Shown piece by piece: positions 1 through 11,639 of a stretch of 64,000 bases of DNA. Position numbers and translations under genes: made by a program. Source of the stretch: Triticum aestivum (taxonomy: Eukaryota; Streptophyta; Magnoliopsida; Poales; Poaceae); contig NC_057802.1 in assembly GCF_018294505.1 (NCBI RefSeq), forward strand, positions 308,839,193-308,903,192. The letters run 5' to 3'. Every line of letters begins with the position of its first letter. Position 1 is the stretch's first letter. The notes under the pieces are model-generated. The model made no database searches. It was not told where the DNA came from and worked only from the letters and a program-made list of their open reading frames with translations.

Positions 1-1315
1 GTGCTTCGTGTCCAGCTCCGCCGCAAGCACGGCCACCCCCCTTGCGCTTCACGTCCTTGGCCTTGGCTTTCTTCTCCTCTAGGTCGGTAGCACGGAGCTG
101 GAGGAGCGAAAGACGCCCTTCCTCAGCTCTTGCGCACTTGGTCGCCATGTTGAACAGCTCCAGAGCCGTGCAAAGCTCCTCGTGGATGGCGAGCTCCTCC
201 ATCTTGACGTCGCGGACGCCATCGGAAAATGCAGAAATGATGGCCTCATCCGTCACCTTGGGGATCTTGAGACGAACGTTGTTGAAATGCTGGATGTACT
301 TCTGCAGGGTCTCTCCTGGCTGCTGCTTGATACGGCGCAGGTCACCAGCGGCCGGCGGGCGGTCGTGAGTGCCCTGGAAGTTGGCGACAAAGCGGTCGCG
401 CATCTCATCCCAGGAGGAGATCGAACCCGGGGGCAGGTTCAGGAGCCACGAGCGAGCACCGTCCTTGAGAGCCACAGGGAACTAGTTTGCCATGGCTTTC
501 TCGTCGCCATTGGAAGCCTCGATGCTCAGCTCGTAGAGCTACAAGAACTCCGCGGGGTCGAGGGTGTCGTCGTAGCGAGGAGGCAGGTCTGGCTTGAACT
601 TGCCCGGTCAGACAACGCTACGCAACTCTGGAGTGAAAGCGCGGCAGCCTGCTGTGGCCATCAGGGCCCTTTGCAAAGGCGGAGCCTGCCCTTGATGTCC
701 GCGCACCGCCACCACAGGCGGCACGCGATCTTGTCGTGGTGGCGCCGGGAGTGCAGGAGCGTTCTCTTGCGGTTGGGGAACTTCCTGGCAGCTTCCTTCT
801 TCTCGTGCGGGCGCCCGGCGAGGTGGGTCGCGCCGGGGGTCCGCGCGCCTTGGCGCCAGGGCACCGTCTTGGTGCGAGGGTGGTGGAGGTGCTCCGTGAG
901 CTACGTCGCCCGCACCTGGCGGTGGGCGAGGCAGCGAGAGGGACGGTGCGGGAGAGCCCCCAGCGGCTTTGACGAGTTCGGCGACGCGGTCCAATCAGTC
1001 CTTGTAGAGGTCGTCGACCAGGTGGTAGCGCAGGAGCTCGCGTGCCATGAGCAGCGCGTCCTGCGCGTCTGTGGGTGCACGACGAGCGAGAGACGATGAG
1101 CCGGCCGGAGTTAGCGATGGAGTGGCGGTGTGGCCGTCCCGCCGCACAGAGGGGTGCAGCGAAGACGCTTGCTGCTCGTTTCCCGCCGGGCCGGTGGCGG
1201 CATTGGCGGCAGGCGACGGAGAACGATGGGGAGGCCCACCGACAAGAGCCGTCTGAGCAAAACGGGCGGCAAGGGCGGCCCGACGCTCGACGCGGGCTTG
1301 ACGCGCGTCTGCCAT
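1..1315 (-). pseudogene. Gypsy retrotransposon gag, decayed, runs off window edge
   Basis: Capsid/nucleocapsid polyprotein of a Ty3/Gypsy element read on the minus strand from a start near 1315. The N-terminal part is low complexity (Ala/Arg/Pro rich). A Retrotrans_gag-like domain lies at about 150-480, recognisable from ARSWLLNLPPGSISSWDEM and the following FQGT and QQPGETL segments. A Lys-rich tail continues past base 1 of the window. The frame is broken by an in-frame TGA at 995-997 and by further stops near 490 and 605, so no full product is expected. It lies just inside the LTR at 1388-2294 in the position expected for gag. Protease and pol would lie outside the window. Confidence 0.8.
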
Positions 1316-1387
1316 GGATGCGGTGGAGCGGTGGAACGTGGATCAATGGAAGGAAAGCTTCTGCGCACCCCTACCTGGCGCGCCAAA

Positions 1388-2294
1388 TGTCGGATTTCGG
1401 GTTCTGGCAAAACCCTTAAGGTTTGAACTTTGGGGTGCGCATGAGGATCTCTCCTCGCCCTAGCTCACACGCTCACCATGATCTCAAGGCTCAGCACATC
1501 AAACTCGAAGAACAAGGGACACATGGTTTATACTGGTTCGGGCCACCGATGTGGTGTAATACCCTACTCAAGTGTGGTGTGGTGGATTGCCTCTTGGGCT
1601 GAGGATGAACAATTAAAAGGGAAGAACAACCTCTTGAGGAGAGGTGTTCTTGGGCTCGATGAGCTTGTGTGTATGAGGATGATCTGAATGGCTCAAGATC
1701 AGTTGCCTCCTACTGTGGTGGCTAGCCCTATTTATAGAGGCCCTGGTCCTCTTCCCAAATATTGAGCGGGAAGGGATCCCACAATGGCCAAATTTGAAGG
1801 GAGACAACCAGTACAAGTTATCCTGACTATAGGTGGTCTTCGCCTGCCAAAGGCTTTGGTGGTGACACCGTCCTGGGCTCCACGATGACCTCCATCCTGT
1901 CGTCCTGCTGGTCTTGGTCTTGTTGCGCCGATATGGAAACCTCTGCCTGATGCCTCGGGACTCCTCGCATGCACTTGCCTCTTTAGCACCAAAGAGGAAA
2001 CGAGTACATTGCGCGCTCTGGCGCCCGCCTGGTGCCCGCCTGGCCTTGGTCGTCATGGCTTGCGTCACAGGAAGCTCACGAGGTGCCCCCTGCCTTGATC
2101 TCTCCGCCCCTCGCGAGCCAGCCTGGTGAGGCCGCCCCCGAGGAGGTCTTGCGTCATCCGCCTCGCGAGGCTTGGCCCCTCGTGAGGGTCTTGCGTGTTT
2201 GCTGACGAAGATGGCCATAAAGGGCCGCTGGTGGAGCCACGCCATGGGCCGCAGGCAGGCAAGTCTGGGGACCCCCGTTCCCAGGACGCCGACA
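1388..2294 (-). mobile_element. 5' LTR of the left-edge Gypsy element
   Basis: A 907 bp LTR in minus orientation. Its ends form the inverted pair TGTCGG (1388) and CCGACA (2289-2294). A TATA-like TCTATAAATAGGG on the minus strand (about 1727-1739) gives a promoter pointing into the gag at 1-1315. The primer-binding region lies directly internal to it (about 1370-1387, TTTGGCGCGCCAGG on the minus strand). The second LTR is outside the window, so the target duplication (GTCAG would be the outer copy, 2295-2299) cannot be confirmed. Confidence 0.8.
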
Positions 2295-2700
2295 GTCAGC
2301 TCTCACTGGGTTGTTATCCACCATCTTTACAAAATCCAATCTTAAAAAAACATGGTAGGTGGGACGAAAATTAACTGTGGAACGGAGAATACCAACCGAG
2401 ACATTAGGAGTAGAGATGTGGAATGTGTCGGCAAGAAAAATTACCATATGTATATGCACGTATAGGGACATTACTTTTGTTAGACTTTTTCCATGTGACA
2501 ACGCTTGCTTGCCCAATCTGATTACTTCACATGTCCGTATGTTTGACAACATGATAGTCCAGTATGTTCGTACGCACAAATTAATATGTTATGTAAAAAC
2601 TATTAAATCTCAGCCATTATTATTCTAATCGGGCGGTGCAAATAATATTAACGTATGTGGATGAATATGATAGCTTGTTTGTCTTCTGTATATAATAGAT
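2295..2700. other. Unassigned AT-rich intergenic stretch
   Basis: No credible coding region. The minus strand has a weakly T-rich text with a short TAGA repeat near 2693-2706. It may be the degraded flank of an older element. I recognise no gene or terminal repeat here. Confidence 0.3.
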
Positions 2701-3510
2701 AGATAGATTCTGCTACTGATCGTAAAAGTTTCTGTTTTTCAACAAGATCAAATCAACCATCGTCCAACATGATCGTAAAGGCTTTACTTGGCACAAACAC
2801 TAATTAAAACAAAAAAACACAATCATAACAGTAGCATAATTTTGTGAACGCACAAAAACAGAAAAAAAGGAAAAAATTATTCATTGGGTTGCCTCCCAAC
2901 AAACGCATGTGTAGATTTGAAACTATTGCTAATAGGAGTCTTTTCAATAGTTTTAATGGAAGAAAACGCCAAGCTCAAGTTACAAAAAATTGCTTCCAAC
3001 TTATCAATTCTAGCGGGGCTCTCTTCTACCCTCTCGTTAACTACGGGTTCTTTTTCCCTTAATAATTTAAGAGTATCCCCTACCTTTGACCCAATTTTAT
3101 TAGAAAGATTATGAATCCTTTTATCTAAATTTTCAATATGTTCTTCGGTGAGCATTTTATTTTCAATAGCATCTAACCTTTGCATAACATGCTCAAAAGT
3201 TAAAAATGTTCATTGATAATGATAGGAGGTGATCCCACTAAATTTCCCATAGCATTAAAAGCATCCAAGTGGGGGCACATCAAGAAATTCCCTCCGGTGA
3301 TAGTATCAAGAACAAATCTATACCAAGTAGTAATGCCCACATAAAAATTCCGAAGGAGAATAGTAGTGGAATGCTTTCAAATAGATCTATTATGAGCATC
3401 AAACTCTGTACCAAGCATCTTTTGAATTCTCTCCTCCCCTTTGCTTAAAATTGAGAACCTCATTCTCAGGGGTACACGTAGTAGGTGAAGAACTAGCCAT
3501 AGCAATAAGG
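2700..3510 (-). pseudogene. Short gag-like coding remnant of an LTR element
   Basis: Minus-strand remnant of the internal region belonging to the LTR at 3734-5316. Two coding blocks can be read. One starts with MASSSPTTCTPENEV (about 3500) and contains FKQRGGEN. The second (2877-3185) is rich in charged residues and ends in a short conserved block with HAFVGRQPNE. Between them the frame is lost through stops and shifts around 3180-3400, although blocks such as WYRFVLDTITGG are still legible in another frame. No protease, reverse transcriptase or integrase is present, so this is a truncated or non-autonomous copy. The non-coding tail runs to about 2700, where the element is cut off. Confidence 0.6.
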
Positions 3511-3733
3511 CAGGCAAGCAAGATCACACGGAAACAAAAGATCAAACGAGAAAAAGGCAAATGAAAAAAGAAGGCAAATATTTTTGTATTTTTGTAAAAC
3601 GTTTTATAAGTGGGGGAGATGAAAACGAGAGGAAAATGGCAGATAATGTAAATTGCAAGGAGATGTGATTTGTGATTGGGTACCTGATAGATGTTGATGA
3701 TGTCTCCCCGACAACGGCGCCAGAAATTCTTCC

Positions 3734-5316
3734 TGATTGCTTGTATTTGCGTTGGTATTTCCCCGAAGAGGAGAGGATGATGCAACACAACAACGGTAAG
3801 TATTTCACTCAGTTCGGAAACCAAGGTTATCAATCTAGTAGGAGGACCAAGCAACACAATGTAAACAACACTTGCACATAAATAATAAATACTTGCAACC
3901 CAATGCGTAAGAGGGGTTGTCAATCCCTCCTCAGTATTGAGATAGATTAAATTGTATGAGATTGGATAAATAGATCTAGCAAAAACACAAAATAAGATAA
4001 GTAAAGAAAAAGTGCAGCAAGGTATTTTTGGGTTTTTCGAATAATAGATCTGAAAATAATATGATAGGAAATAGACCCGGGGGCTGTAGATTTCACTAGT
4101 GGCTTGTTTCGAGAAAATAGCATACGGTGGGTAAACAAATTACTATTGGGAAATTGATAGAAGAGCAAATAATTATGACGATATCCAAGGCAATGATCAT
4201 GTATATAGGAATCACGTTGAAGATTAGTAGACCGAAACGATTCTGCATCTACTACTATTACTCCACACATCGAGCGCTACCTAGAATGCATCTAGTGTAT
4301 TAAGTTCATGGAGAAACGGAGTGATGCAATAAGAAAGATGACATGATGTAGACAAGATCTATTCATGTAGGAATAGACCCCATCTTTTTATCCTTAATGG
4401 CAATGATACCTGCATGTCACTTCTTCTTCTGTCACTGAGATTGAGCACCGCAAGATCCAACCCATCACAAAGTACCTCTTCCCATTGCAAGAAAAATCAA
4501 TCTAGTTGGCCAAACCAAACCAAAGTTTCGGAGAATAAATATGAGGCTATAATAATCATGCATATAAGAGATCATAGAAGACTCAGATAATATTCATAGA
4601 TGGATCTGATCATAAACTCACAATTCATCTGATTCCAACAAACACAACGCAAAAATTCATTACATCAAATAGATCTCCAAGAACATCGAGGAGAAGATTG
4701 TATTGAGAATTGAAAAGAGAGAAGAAGCCATCTAGCTACTGCCTATGGACCCGTAGGTCTGTGGTAACTACTCACGCAGCACTGGAGGAGCACCAATGAA
4801 GATGATGAACCCCTTCGTGATCGTGTTCCCCTCCGACAAGGTGCCGGAATAGGGCTCCATATGGGATCTCATGGTTCTGGAACTTGCGGCGGCTAGAATT
4901 GTGTTCCGTCGACTCCCCTAGGGTTTCTGGAATATTTGGGTATTTATAGAGCTGAGAGGTGGTGGAGATGACACCTATGGGCCACACTACGCACCAGCGT
5001 GCGCTAGGGGCCTATGGCATGCCCTGGTGCCTTGTGGGCCCCACATGCCTCCCCTCCTGCACTTCCTTGGCTCCCAAGTTGTCTTCTGGGTAGATAAAAA
5101 ATCCAAAAGGTTTCGCTATGTTTGGACTCCGTTTGATATGGATATTCTGCGGAGTAAAAAACGAGAAAAAAACAACAACTGACACTGGGCACTAGGTCAA
5201 TAGGTTAGTCCCAAAAAATGACATAAAGTTGCTATAAAATGAATATAAAACATCCAAGAATGATAATATAACATCATGGAACAATCAAAAATTATAGATA
5301 CGTTGGAGACGTATCA
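3734..5316 (-). mobile_element. LTR of a minus-strand Gypsy-like element
   Basis: The outer end is TGATACGTCTCCAACG on the minus strand (ending at 5316), a start typical of several Triticeae Gypsy LTRs. The inner end is near 3734. A tRNA-complementary primer-binding site, TGGCGCCGTTGTCGGGGA on the minus strand, lies at about 3705-3722. A minus-strand TATA (CTCTATAAATACCC, about 4938-4951) is present. The inner boundary is uncertain by about 10 bases because no second LTR is available for comparison. Confidence 0.65.
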
Positions 5317-5990
5317 ATGTGGGCACTGCTTGTCAAGGTCTTTATCTAGCCATATGCGGTACTATTCCAACTATAGACCCTAGCGGTCCATTATTAGAAT
5401 AGAAGCATATAGTGTCACCACAAGCATATGACTTCGTCTCATATACACATTGTCATATGCCACGGTCTTTACAAATCGAATATCACTACAATTCCACTAC
5501 CAAAAGAGGAAACATAAATATGTAATTAAGTATGATGAATAGGGCATACAAGTGCCAAGATCCAAATTTATTACACGAAGAGACCACATGGTCCAACATT
5601 TATCATGACAGCGGAGGGCTCAAATGGTATGAGTACAGACAAGATCAAATGATGCCTAAGAGACCGGAAAACATAAGAAACGGTCCCAACCCTTCGGTTC
5701 CAGAATGATGGTCGGGTCCCGCTAACTACATTCCATCGTCTAGGAACTCCACACAATGATTCCCTATCTCGAATTCCCATTTGAAGAAGTAACTTGCACT
5801 TGTTGTTGTTGTGGAAAGTGTGAGTACTTTGGGTACTACAAGCCTCATTACCATTTGTACTAGAACAAACAATACTTTTAGGTGTGGTAGATTTAAGTGG
5901 TGAAGTTGCAGCGAGTGACTAAGCAATATTCTACACTTATGTCTATCTTATTCAAGATGAGAGAACATACGTAAATGGGATCGTAGAACG
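5317..5990. other. Non-coding repeat-like stretch
   Basis: No open frame with recognisable homology. On the minus strand the text around 5570-5700 resembles non-coding LTR-retrotransposon sequence known from wheat intergenic DNA, but I cannot place its ends. No gene seen. Confidence 0.3.
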
Positions 5991-6345
5991 TCCAAGATTT
6001 CCTTCATTGACCTTAAGTGGAAAAATACTTACATCTATTTGTTACATAGAACATCTATTATAGTTTCACTTAGAGTGGAAACACCTTCATTGACCTTGGG
6101 CAAAATATCCCAGATTTCCTTTGTCGTTTCTAGTTCACTGATATGGCCAAATTGTTCTTTGGTCATGCAATTCTGTAGAATGTCTTGAGCTTGAGCGTGG
6201 AGATCTATATTTTTTGTTCTTCATGAGTAAGATCATCGGGGGTCCTCAATCTCAAAGTCATCTAAGACAATTCTCCATAGCTTAGAATCAAGACCTCTGA
6301 TATGGCTTCTTGTTATGTGCTTCCATTAAGGTGAGCACTCTGGTT
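5990..6345 (-). pseudogene. Copia-type gag fragment (UBN2-like)
   Basis: Minus-strand coding debris legible as AQAQDILQNCMTKEQFGH followed by a segment ending KEIWDILPKVNEGVS. This is the pattern of the UBN2/gag-polypeptide domain of plant Copia elements: an amphipathic block, then a conserved Trp. A frame break with a stop near 6240 separates an upstream piece (SKLWRIVLDDFEIEDP). The protein is truncated at both ends. It lies 120 bp inside the LTR fragment at 6468-6862, which is the order expected for a minus-strand element. Confidence 0.6.
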
Positions 6346-6467
6346 AAAAATATGAGTTGACTGAATACATAGTCCTATATCGACAACCTACACACTATGC
6401 AGTGAAGATAAACTAATAATAAGGTAGTTACTATAAAACTATGACTAAGGTAACATGAATAACTTGT

Positions 6468-6862
6468 TGTAGGATTGCAAGTAGGTCTAGAGGGGGGTGA
6501 TTAGACTACTTGACCAAATAAGAACTTAGACTTTTCCCAATTTTAACTCTTGGCAATTCTAAGCAATTATCACAAGTCTTGTTACACCCGACACATGCAA
6601 GTCTAGATAGTAGGCAGCACAAAGTAAAGACTTTGCATATAGACGTAAAGGTGGGGTCGGAGAAAATCAAATGCGATGAAGACACGGTGATTTTTGGCGT
6701 GGTTCCGACAGGTGGTGCTATCGTACGTCCATGTTGATGGAGACTTCAACCCAAGGAGGGTATGGTTGCACGAGTCTATAGAGGGCTCCAACCACGAAGA
6801 AGCAAACTTGTCCATGCCATCATGGCTTCTGTCCATGAAGGACTAGCCTCACTTGGGGTAGA
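6468..6862 (-). mobile_element. Truncated Copia-type LTR (inner end)
   Basis: Starts on the plus strand with TGTAGGATTGCAAGTAGG, the complement of an LTR 3' end. It continues with a typical Triticeae sequence (GAGGGGGGTGATTAGACTACTTGACC, described here only in part) to about 6862, where it is cut by the next repeat. Only about 400 bp of the LTR remain. With the gag fragment at 5990-6345 it makes one truncated minus-strand element. Confidence 0.5.
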
Positions 6863-7772
6863 TGGTACGTCCATTTTCCATCATGTTTTCCTACTGCTAT
6901 TTATAATGTTTTTGGTTGTTATTTCACTTTATGACGCAATTCTAATGCATTTTCTCTCTTAATTTGCAAGATCTACATGGAGAGGGAATTTACCGGCAGC
7001 TGGAATTCTGGACCTAAAAGAGCTACAACAGAGATAGCTATTCATGGAGCTCCACATGATCTGAAACTTTGCGGAGATTTTTATTGAATATATAAAAACA
7101 TTGGAACGAAGAAATACTAGAGGGGGACCACCTACTGCCTGTAAGGCAACAGGGCGCGCCTTGATGCCTTGTGGGGTCCACAGCTGGCCTCTGCCACCTC
7201 CTTCTGCTACATGAAGCCATTTTCCCTAAAAAAATTAAGAGGAAGATTTTCGGGATGAAGCGCCGCCGTCTCAAGGAGGAACCTGAGAAGGAGTACTTTT
7301 CTCTCTGGTGGAGCGATTCCACCGGGGGTACTTCCCTCCGGGAGGGGGAAATCAAAGCCATCGTCATCACCAATGATCCTCTCATCGTGGAAGGACCAAT
7401 CTTCATTAGCATCTTTACCAACACCATTTCCTCTCAAACCCTAGTTCATCTCGTATTCAATGTTTGTCCCAAAACTCCAGATTGGTACCTGTGGGTTGGT
7501 AGTAGTGTTGATTACATCTTGTAGTTGATGCTAGTTGGTTTATTTCGTGGAAGATTATATGTTCAGATCCTTAAGCATATTCAATACACCTCTGATCTTG
7601 AACATGAATATGATTTGTGAGTAGTTACTTCCATTCTTGAGGACATGAGAGAAGTCTTGTTATAAGTAATCATGTGAAGTTGCTATTCGTTTGGTATTTT
7701 GATGATATGTACATTGTTCATCCTTTAGTGGTGTCATGTGAACATCGACTACATGGAACTTCACCATACTTG
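6863..7772 (+). mobile_element. Gypsy-like LTR, left part (split by Copia insertion)
   Basis: Plus-strand LTR-type sequence with the string GGCAGCTGGAATTCTGGACC-like (about 6995-7015), CTTTGCGGAGATTTTTATTGA and GGGATGAAGCGCCGCCGTC. These are hallmarks of a common Triticeae Gypsy LTR. It is interrupted at 7772 by the Copia element and resumes at 16278 with GGGCCTAAGGGAAAGCATTG. The 5' end is missing. The open frames read across 7171-7524 are fortuitous. Confidence 0.6.
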
Positions 7773-9492
7773 AGACGGAAATATGCCCTAGAGCCAATAA
7801 CAAAGTTGTTATTTATTTTTCCTTATATCATGATAAATGTTTATTATTCATGCTAGAATTGTATTAACCGGAAACTTAGTACATGTGTGGATACATAGAC
7901 AAACAGAGTGTCCCTAGTATGCCTCTACTTGACTAGCTCGTTAATCAAAGATGGTTAAGTTTCCTAGCCATAGACATGTGTTGTCATTTGATGAACGGGA
8001 TCACATCATTAGAGAATGATGTGATGGACAAGACCCATCCGTTAGCTTAGCACTATGATCCTTTAGTTTATTGCTATTGCTTTCTTCATGACTTATACAT
8101 GTTCCTCTGACTATGGGATTATGAAACTCCCGAATACCGGAGGAACACTTAGTGTGCTATCAAACATCACAACATAACTGGGTGATTATAAAGATGCTCT
8201 ATAGGTGTCTCCGATGGTGTTTTTTGAGTTCGCATAGATCAAGATTAGGATTTGTCACTCCGTGTATCGGAGAGGTATCTCTGGGCCCTCTTGGTAATGA
8301 TCATCACTCTAAGCCTTGCAAGCAATGTGACTAATGAGTTAGTTGCGGGATGATGCATTATGGAATGAGTAAAGAGACTTGCCGGTAAAGAGATTGAACT
8401 AGGTATGAGATTACCGACGATCGAATCTCGGGCAAGTAACATACCGATGACAAAGGGAACAACGTATATTGTTATGCGGTTTGGCCGATAAAGATCTTCG
8501 TAGAATATGTAGGAGCCAATATGAGCATCCAGGTTCCGCTATTGGTAATTGACCGGAGATGTGTCTCGGTCATGTCTACATAGTTCTCGAACCCGTAGGG
8601 TCCGCACGCCTAACGTTCGATGATGATTTGTATTATGAGTTATGTGTTTTAATGACCGAAGTTTGGTCGGAGTCCCGGATGAGATCACAGACGTGACGAG
8701 GAGTCTCGAAATGGTCGAGACATAAAGATTGATATATTGGACCATGTTATTCGAACACCGGAAGTGTTCCGGATAGTTTTGGGTAAAAACGGAGTGCCGG
8801 AAGGGTTACCGGAACCCCCCGGGGGAACTAATGGGCCACCATGGGCCTTATTGGAGAGAGAGGAGGGTAGCCAGGGCAGGCCGCCGCCCCCCCTTAGCAG
8901 TCTGAATTGGACAAGGGAAGGGGGGCGACGCCCCCTTCCTACTCCCTCTCCCTCTCCTTCCTTTCCCCTCTCTTCCTTGTGGAGGAATCTTACTAGGACT
9001 AGTAGTCCTAGTAGGACTCCCTCTCCTTGGGCGCGCCCCTAGGTCTGGCCGGCCTCCCCCTCCCTCCTTTATATATGGGGGCAGGGGGCACCCTAGAACA
9101 CACAAGTTTCTCTTAACCATGTGCGGTGCCCCCTCCATAGTTACACACCTTGGTCATATCGTCGTAGTGCTTAGGCGAAGCCTTGTGACGGTAACTTCAT
9201 CATCACCATCGCCATGCCTACGTGCATGGAACTCTCCCTCGGCCTCAACTGGATCAAGATTTTGAGGGACGTCATCGAGCTGAACGTGTGCTGAACGCGG
9301 AGGTGCCGTACGTTCGGTACTTGGATCGGTTGGATCGCGAAGACGTTTGACTACATCAACCGCGTTACTTAACGCTTCCTCTTTCGGTCTACGAGGGTAT
9401 GTGGACACACTCTGCCCGCTCGTTGCTATGCTTCTCCTAGATAGATTTTGCGTGATCGTAGGAATTTTTTTGAAATACTACGTTCCCCAACA
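7773..9492 (+). repeat. 5' LTR of the WIS/Angela-type Copia
   Basis: 1720 bp. It begins with the ATATGCCCTAGAG signature of this family and ends TACGTTCCCCAACA. A TATA box (CTTTATATATGGGG, about 9067-9080) is intact and precedes the transcribed leader. Confidence 0.93.
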
Positions 9493-9493
9493 G

Positions 9494-9510
9494 TGGTATC
9501 AGAGCCAGGT
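9494..9510 (+). promoter_or_regulatory. Primer-binding site, initiator-tRNA(Met) type
   Basis: TGGTATCAGAGCCAGG starts two bases after the LTR end. It is the standard complement to the 3' end of plant initiator tRNA-Met used to prime minus-strand DNA synthesis in Copia elements. Confidence 0.93.
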
Positions 9511-10740
9511 TTATGCGTAGATGTTATATGCACGAGTAGAACACAAAGAGTTGTGGGCGATAATAGTCATACTGCTTACCACAAACGTCTTACTTTGATT
9601 CGACAGTATTGTTGGATGAAGCGGCCCAGACCGACATTACATGACCGCGTTCATGAGACTAGTTCTACCGACGTGCTTCGCACACAGGTGGCTAGCGGGT
9701 GTTAGTTTCTCCAACTTTAGTTGAATCGAGTTTGACTATAGCCGGTCCTTGTTGAAGGTTAAAACAACACACTTGACGAAAAATCGTTGTGGTTTTGATG
9801 TGTAGGTAAGAACGGTTCTTGCTAGAAGCCCGTAGCAGCCACGTAAAACTTGCAACAACAAAGTAGAGGACGTCTAACTTGTTTTTGCAGGACATGTTGT
9901 GATGTGATATGGTCAAGACGTGATGAGATATAAATTGTTATATGAGATGACCATGTTTTTTAAATTTATCGGCAACTGGCAGGAGCCTTATGGTTGTCTC
10001 TTTATTGCATAAGATGCAAGCACCATGTAATTGTTTTACTTTATCGCTATGCGATAGCAATAGTTGCAAAAAGCAATAGTTGGCGAGACGACCATGTGAC
10101 GACACGTTGATAGAGATCAAGATGATGGAGATCATGGTGTCATGCCGGTGACGATGGAGATCATGACGGTACTTTGGAGATGGAAATCAAAGGCACAAGA
10201 TGATGATGGCCATATCATGTCACATATTTTGATTGCATGTGATGTTTATCTTTTATGCATCTTATTTTGCTTAGTACGGTGGTAGCATTATAAGATGACC
10301 CCTCACTAAATTTCATGGTATGAGTGTTCTCCCTGAGTATGCACCGTTGCGACAGTTTGTTGTGCCGAGACACCATGTGATGATCGGGTGTGATAAGCTC
10401 TACGTTCACATACAACGGGTGCAAGCCAGTTTTGCACACGCAGAATACTCAGGTTAAACTTGACGAGCCTAGCATATGCAGATATGGCCTCGGAACACTG
10501 AGACCGAAAGGTCGAACGTGAATCATATAGTAGATATGATCAACATAGTGATGTTCACCATTGAAAACTACTCCATCTCACGTGATGATCGGACATGGTT
10601 TAGTTGATATGGATCACGTGATCATTTAGATGACTAGAGGGATGTCTATCTAAGTGGGAGTTCTTAAGTAATATGATTAATTGAACTTTGATTTATCATG
10701 AACTTAGTCCTGATAGTATTTGCATAACTATGTTGTAGAT
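9511..10740 (+). other. Untranslated leader of the Copia element
   Basis: About 1.2 kb between primer-binding site and gag with no protein-like frame. BARE/WIS elements have a long leader here that holds packaging and dimerisation signals. I can see no individual signal with confidence. Confidence 0.6.
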
Positions 10741-11610
10741 CAATAGCTCGCGATGTAGCTCCCCGTTTATTTTTGATATGTTCCTAGAGAAAAATAAGTT
10801 GAAAGATGATAGTAGCAATGATGCGGACTTGGTCCATGATCTGAGGATTATCCTCATTGCTGCAGAGAAGAATTATGTCCTTGATGCACTGCTAGGTGAC
10901 AGACCTATTGCAGGAGCAGATGCAGACGTTATGAACGTTTGACAAGCTCGGTATGATGACTACTTGATAGTTTAGTGCACCATGATTTACGGCTTAGAAC
11001 CGGGACTTCAAAAATGTTTTGAACGACATGGAGAATATGAGATATTCCAAGAGTTGAAATTGGTATTTTAGACTAATGCCCGTGTTAATAGGTATGAGAC
11101 CTCTGACAAAGTACTTTGCCTACAAAATTGAGGAGAATAGCTCAGCTAGTGAGCATGTGCTCAAAATGTCTGAGTACTATAATCACTTGAATCAAGTGGG
11201 AGTTAATCTTCCAGATAAGATAGTGATTGACTGAATTCTCTATTCACTATCACTGAGTTACTAGAACTTCGTGATGAACTATAATATGCAAGGGATAACG
11301 AAAACAATTCCCAAGCTCTTCGTGATGCTGAAATCGGCGAAGGTAGAAATCAAGAAAAAGCATCAAGTGTTGATGGTTGACAAGACCACTAGTTTCAAGT
11401 AAAAGGGCAAGGAAAAGAATGGGAACTTCAACAAGAATGGCAAGGAAGTTTCCACTCCCGTGAAGAAGCCAAAAGCTAGACCCAAGCCTGAAACTGAGTG
11501 CTTCTACTGCAAAGGAAATGGTCAGTGGAAGTGGAACTGCCCTAGATACTTGGCGGATAAGAAGGATGGCAAAGTGAAAAAAGGTATATTTGATATACAT
11601 GTTATTGATG
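10740..11610 (+). pseudogene. Copia gag (capsid-nucleocapsid), decayed
   Basis: Gag remnant of the BARE/WIS type. Legible blocks occur in shifting frames: FLEKNKLKDD (about 10780), EENSSASEHVLKMSEYYN (about 11130-11180) and a Lys-rich linker. It ends in a CCHC zinc knuckle region, CFYCKGNGQWKWNCPRYL (about 11500-11553). The knuckle's expected histidine reads as Gln (C-x2-C-x4-Q-x4-C), so RNA binding would be impaired even if it were expressed. At least three frame breaks lie upstream. Gag normally forms the virus-like particle in the cytoplasm. Confidence 0.8.
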
Positions 11611-11639
11611 TGTACTTTACTAGTGTTTATAGAAACCCC

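Noticed and set aside
182..1099. Plus-strand frame of 305 codons over the left-edge gag
   Set aside because: It lies antisense to a recognisable gag domain, has no domain itself and follows the GC bias of the gag. It has no promoter or introns like the true antisense genes.
7171..7524. 117-codon plus-strand frame
   Set aside because: It lies in a Gypsy-like LTR; the same sequence is known as non-coding LTR text.
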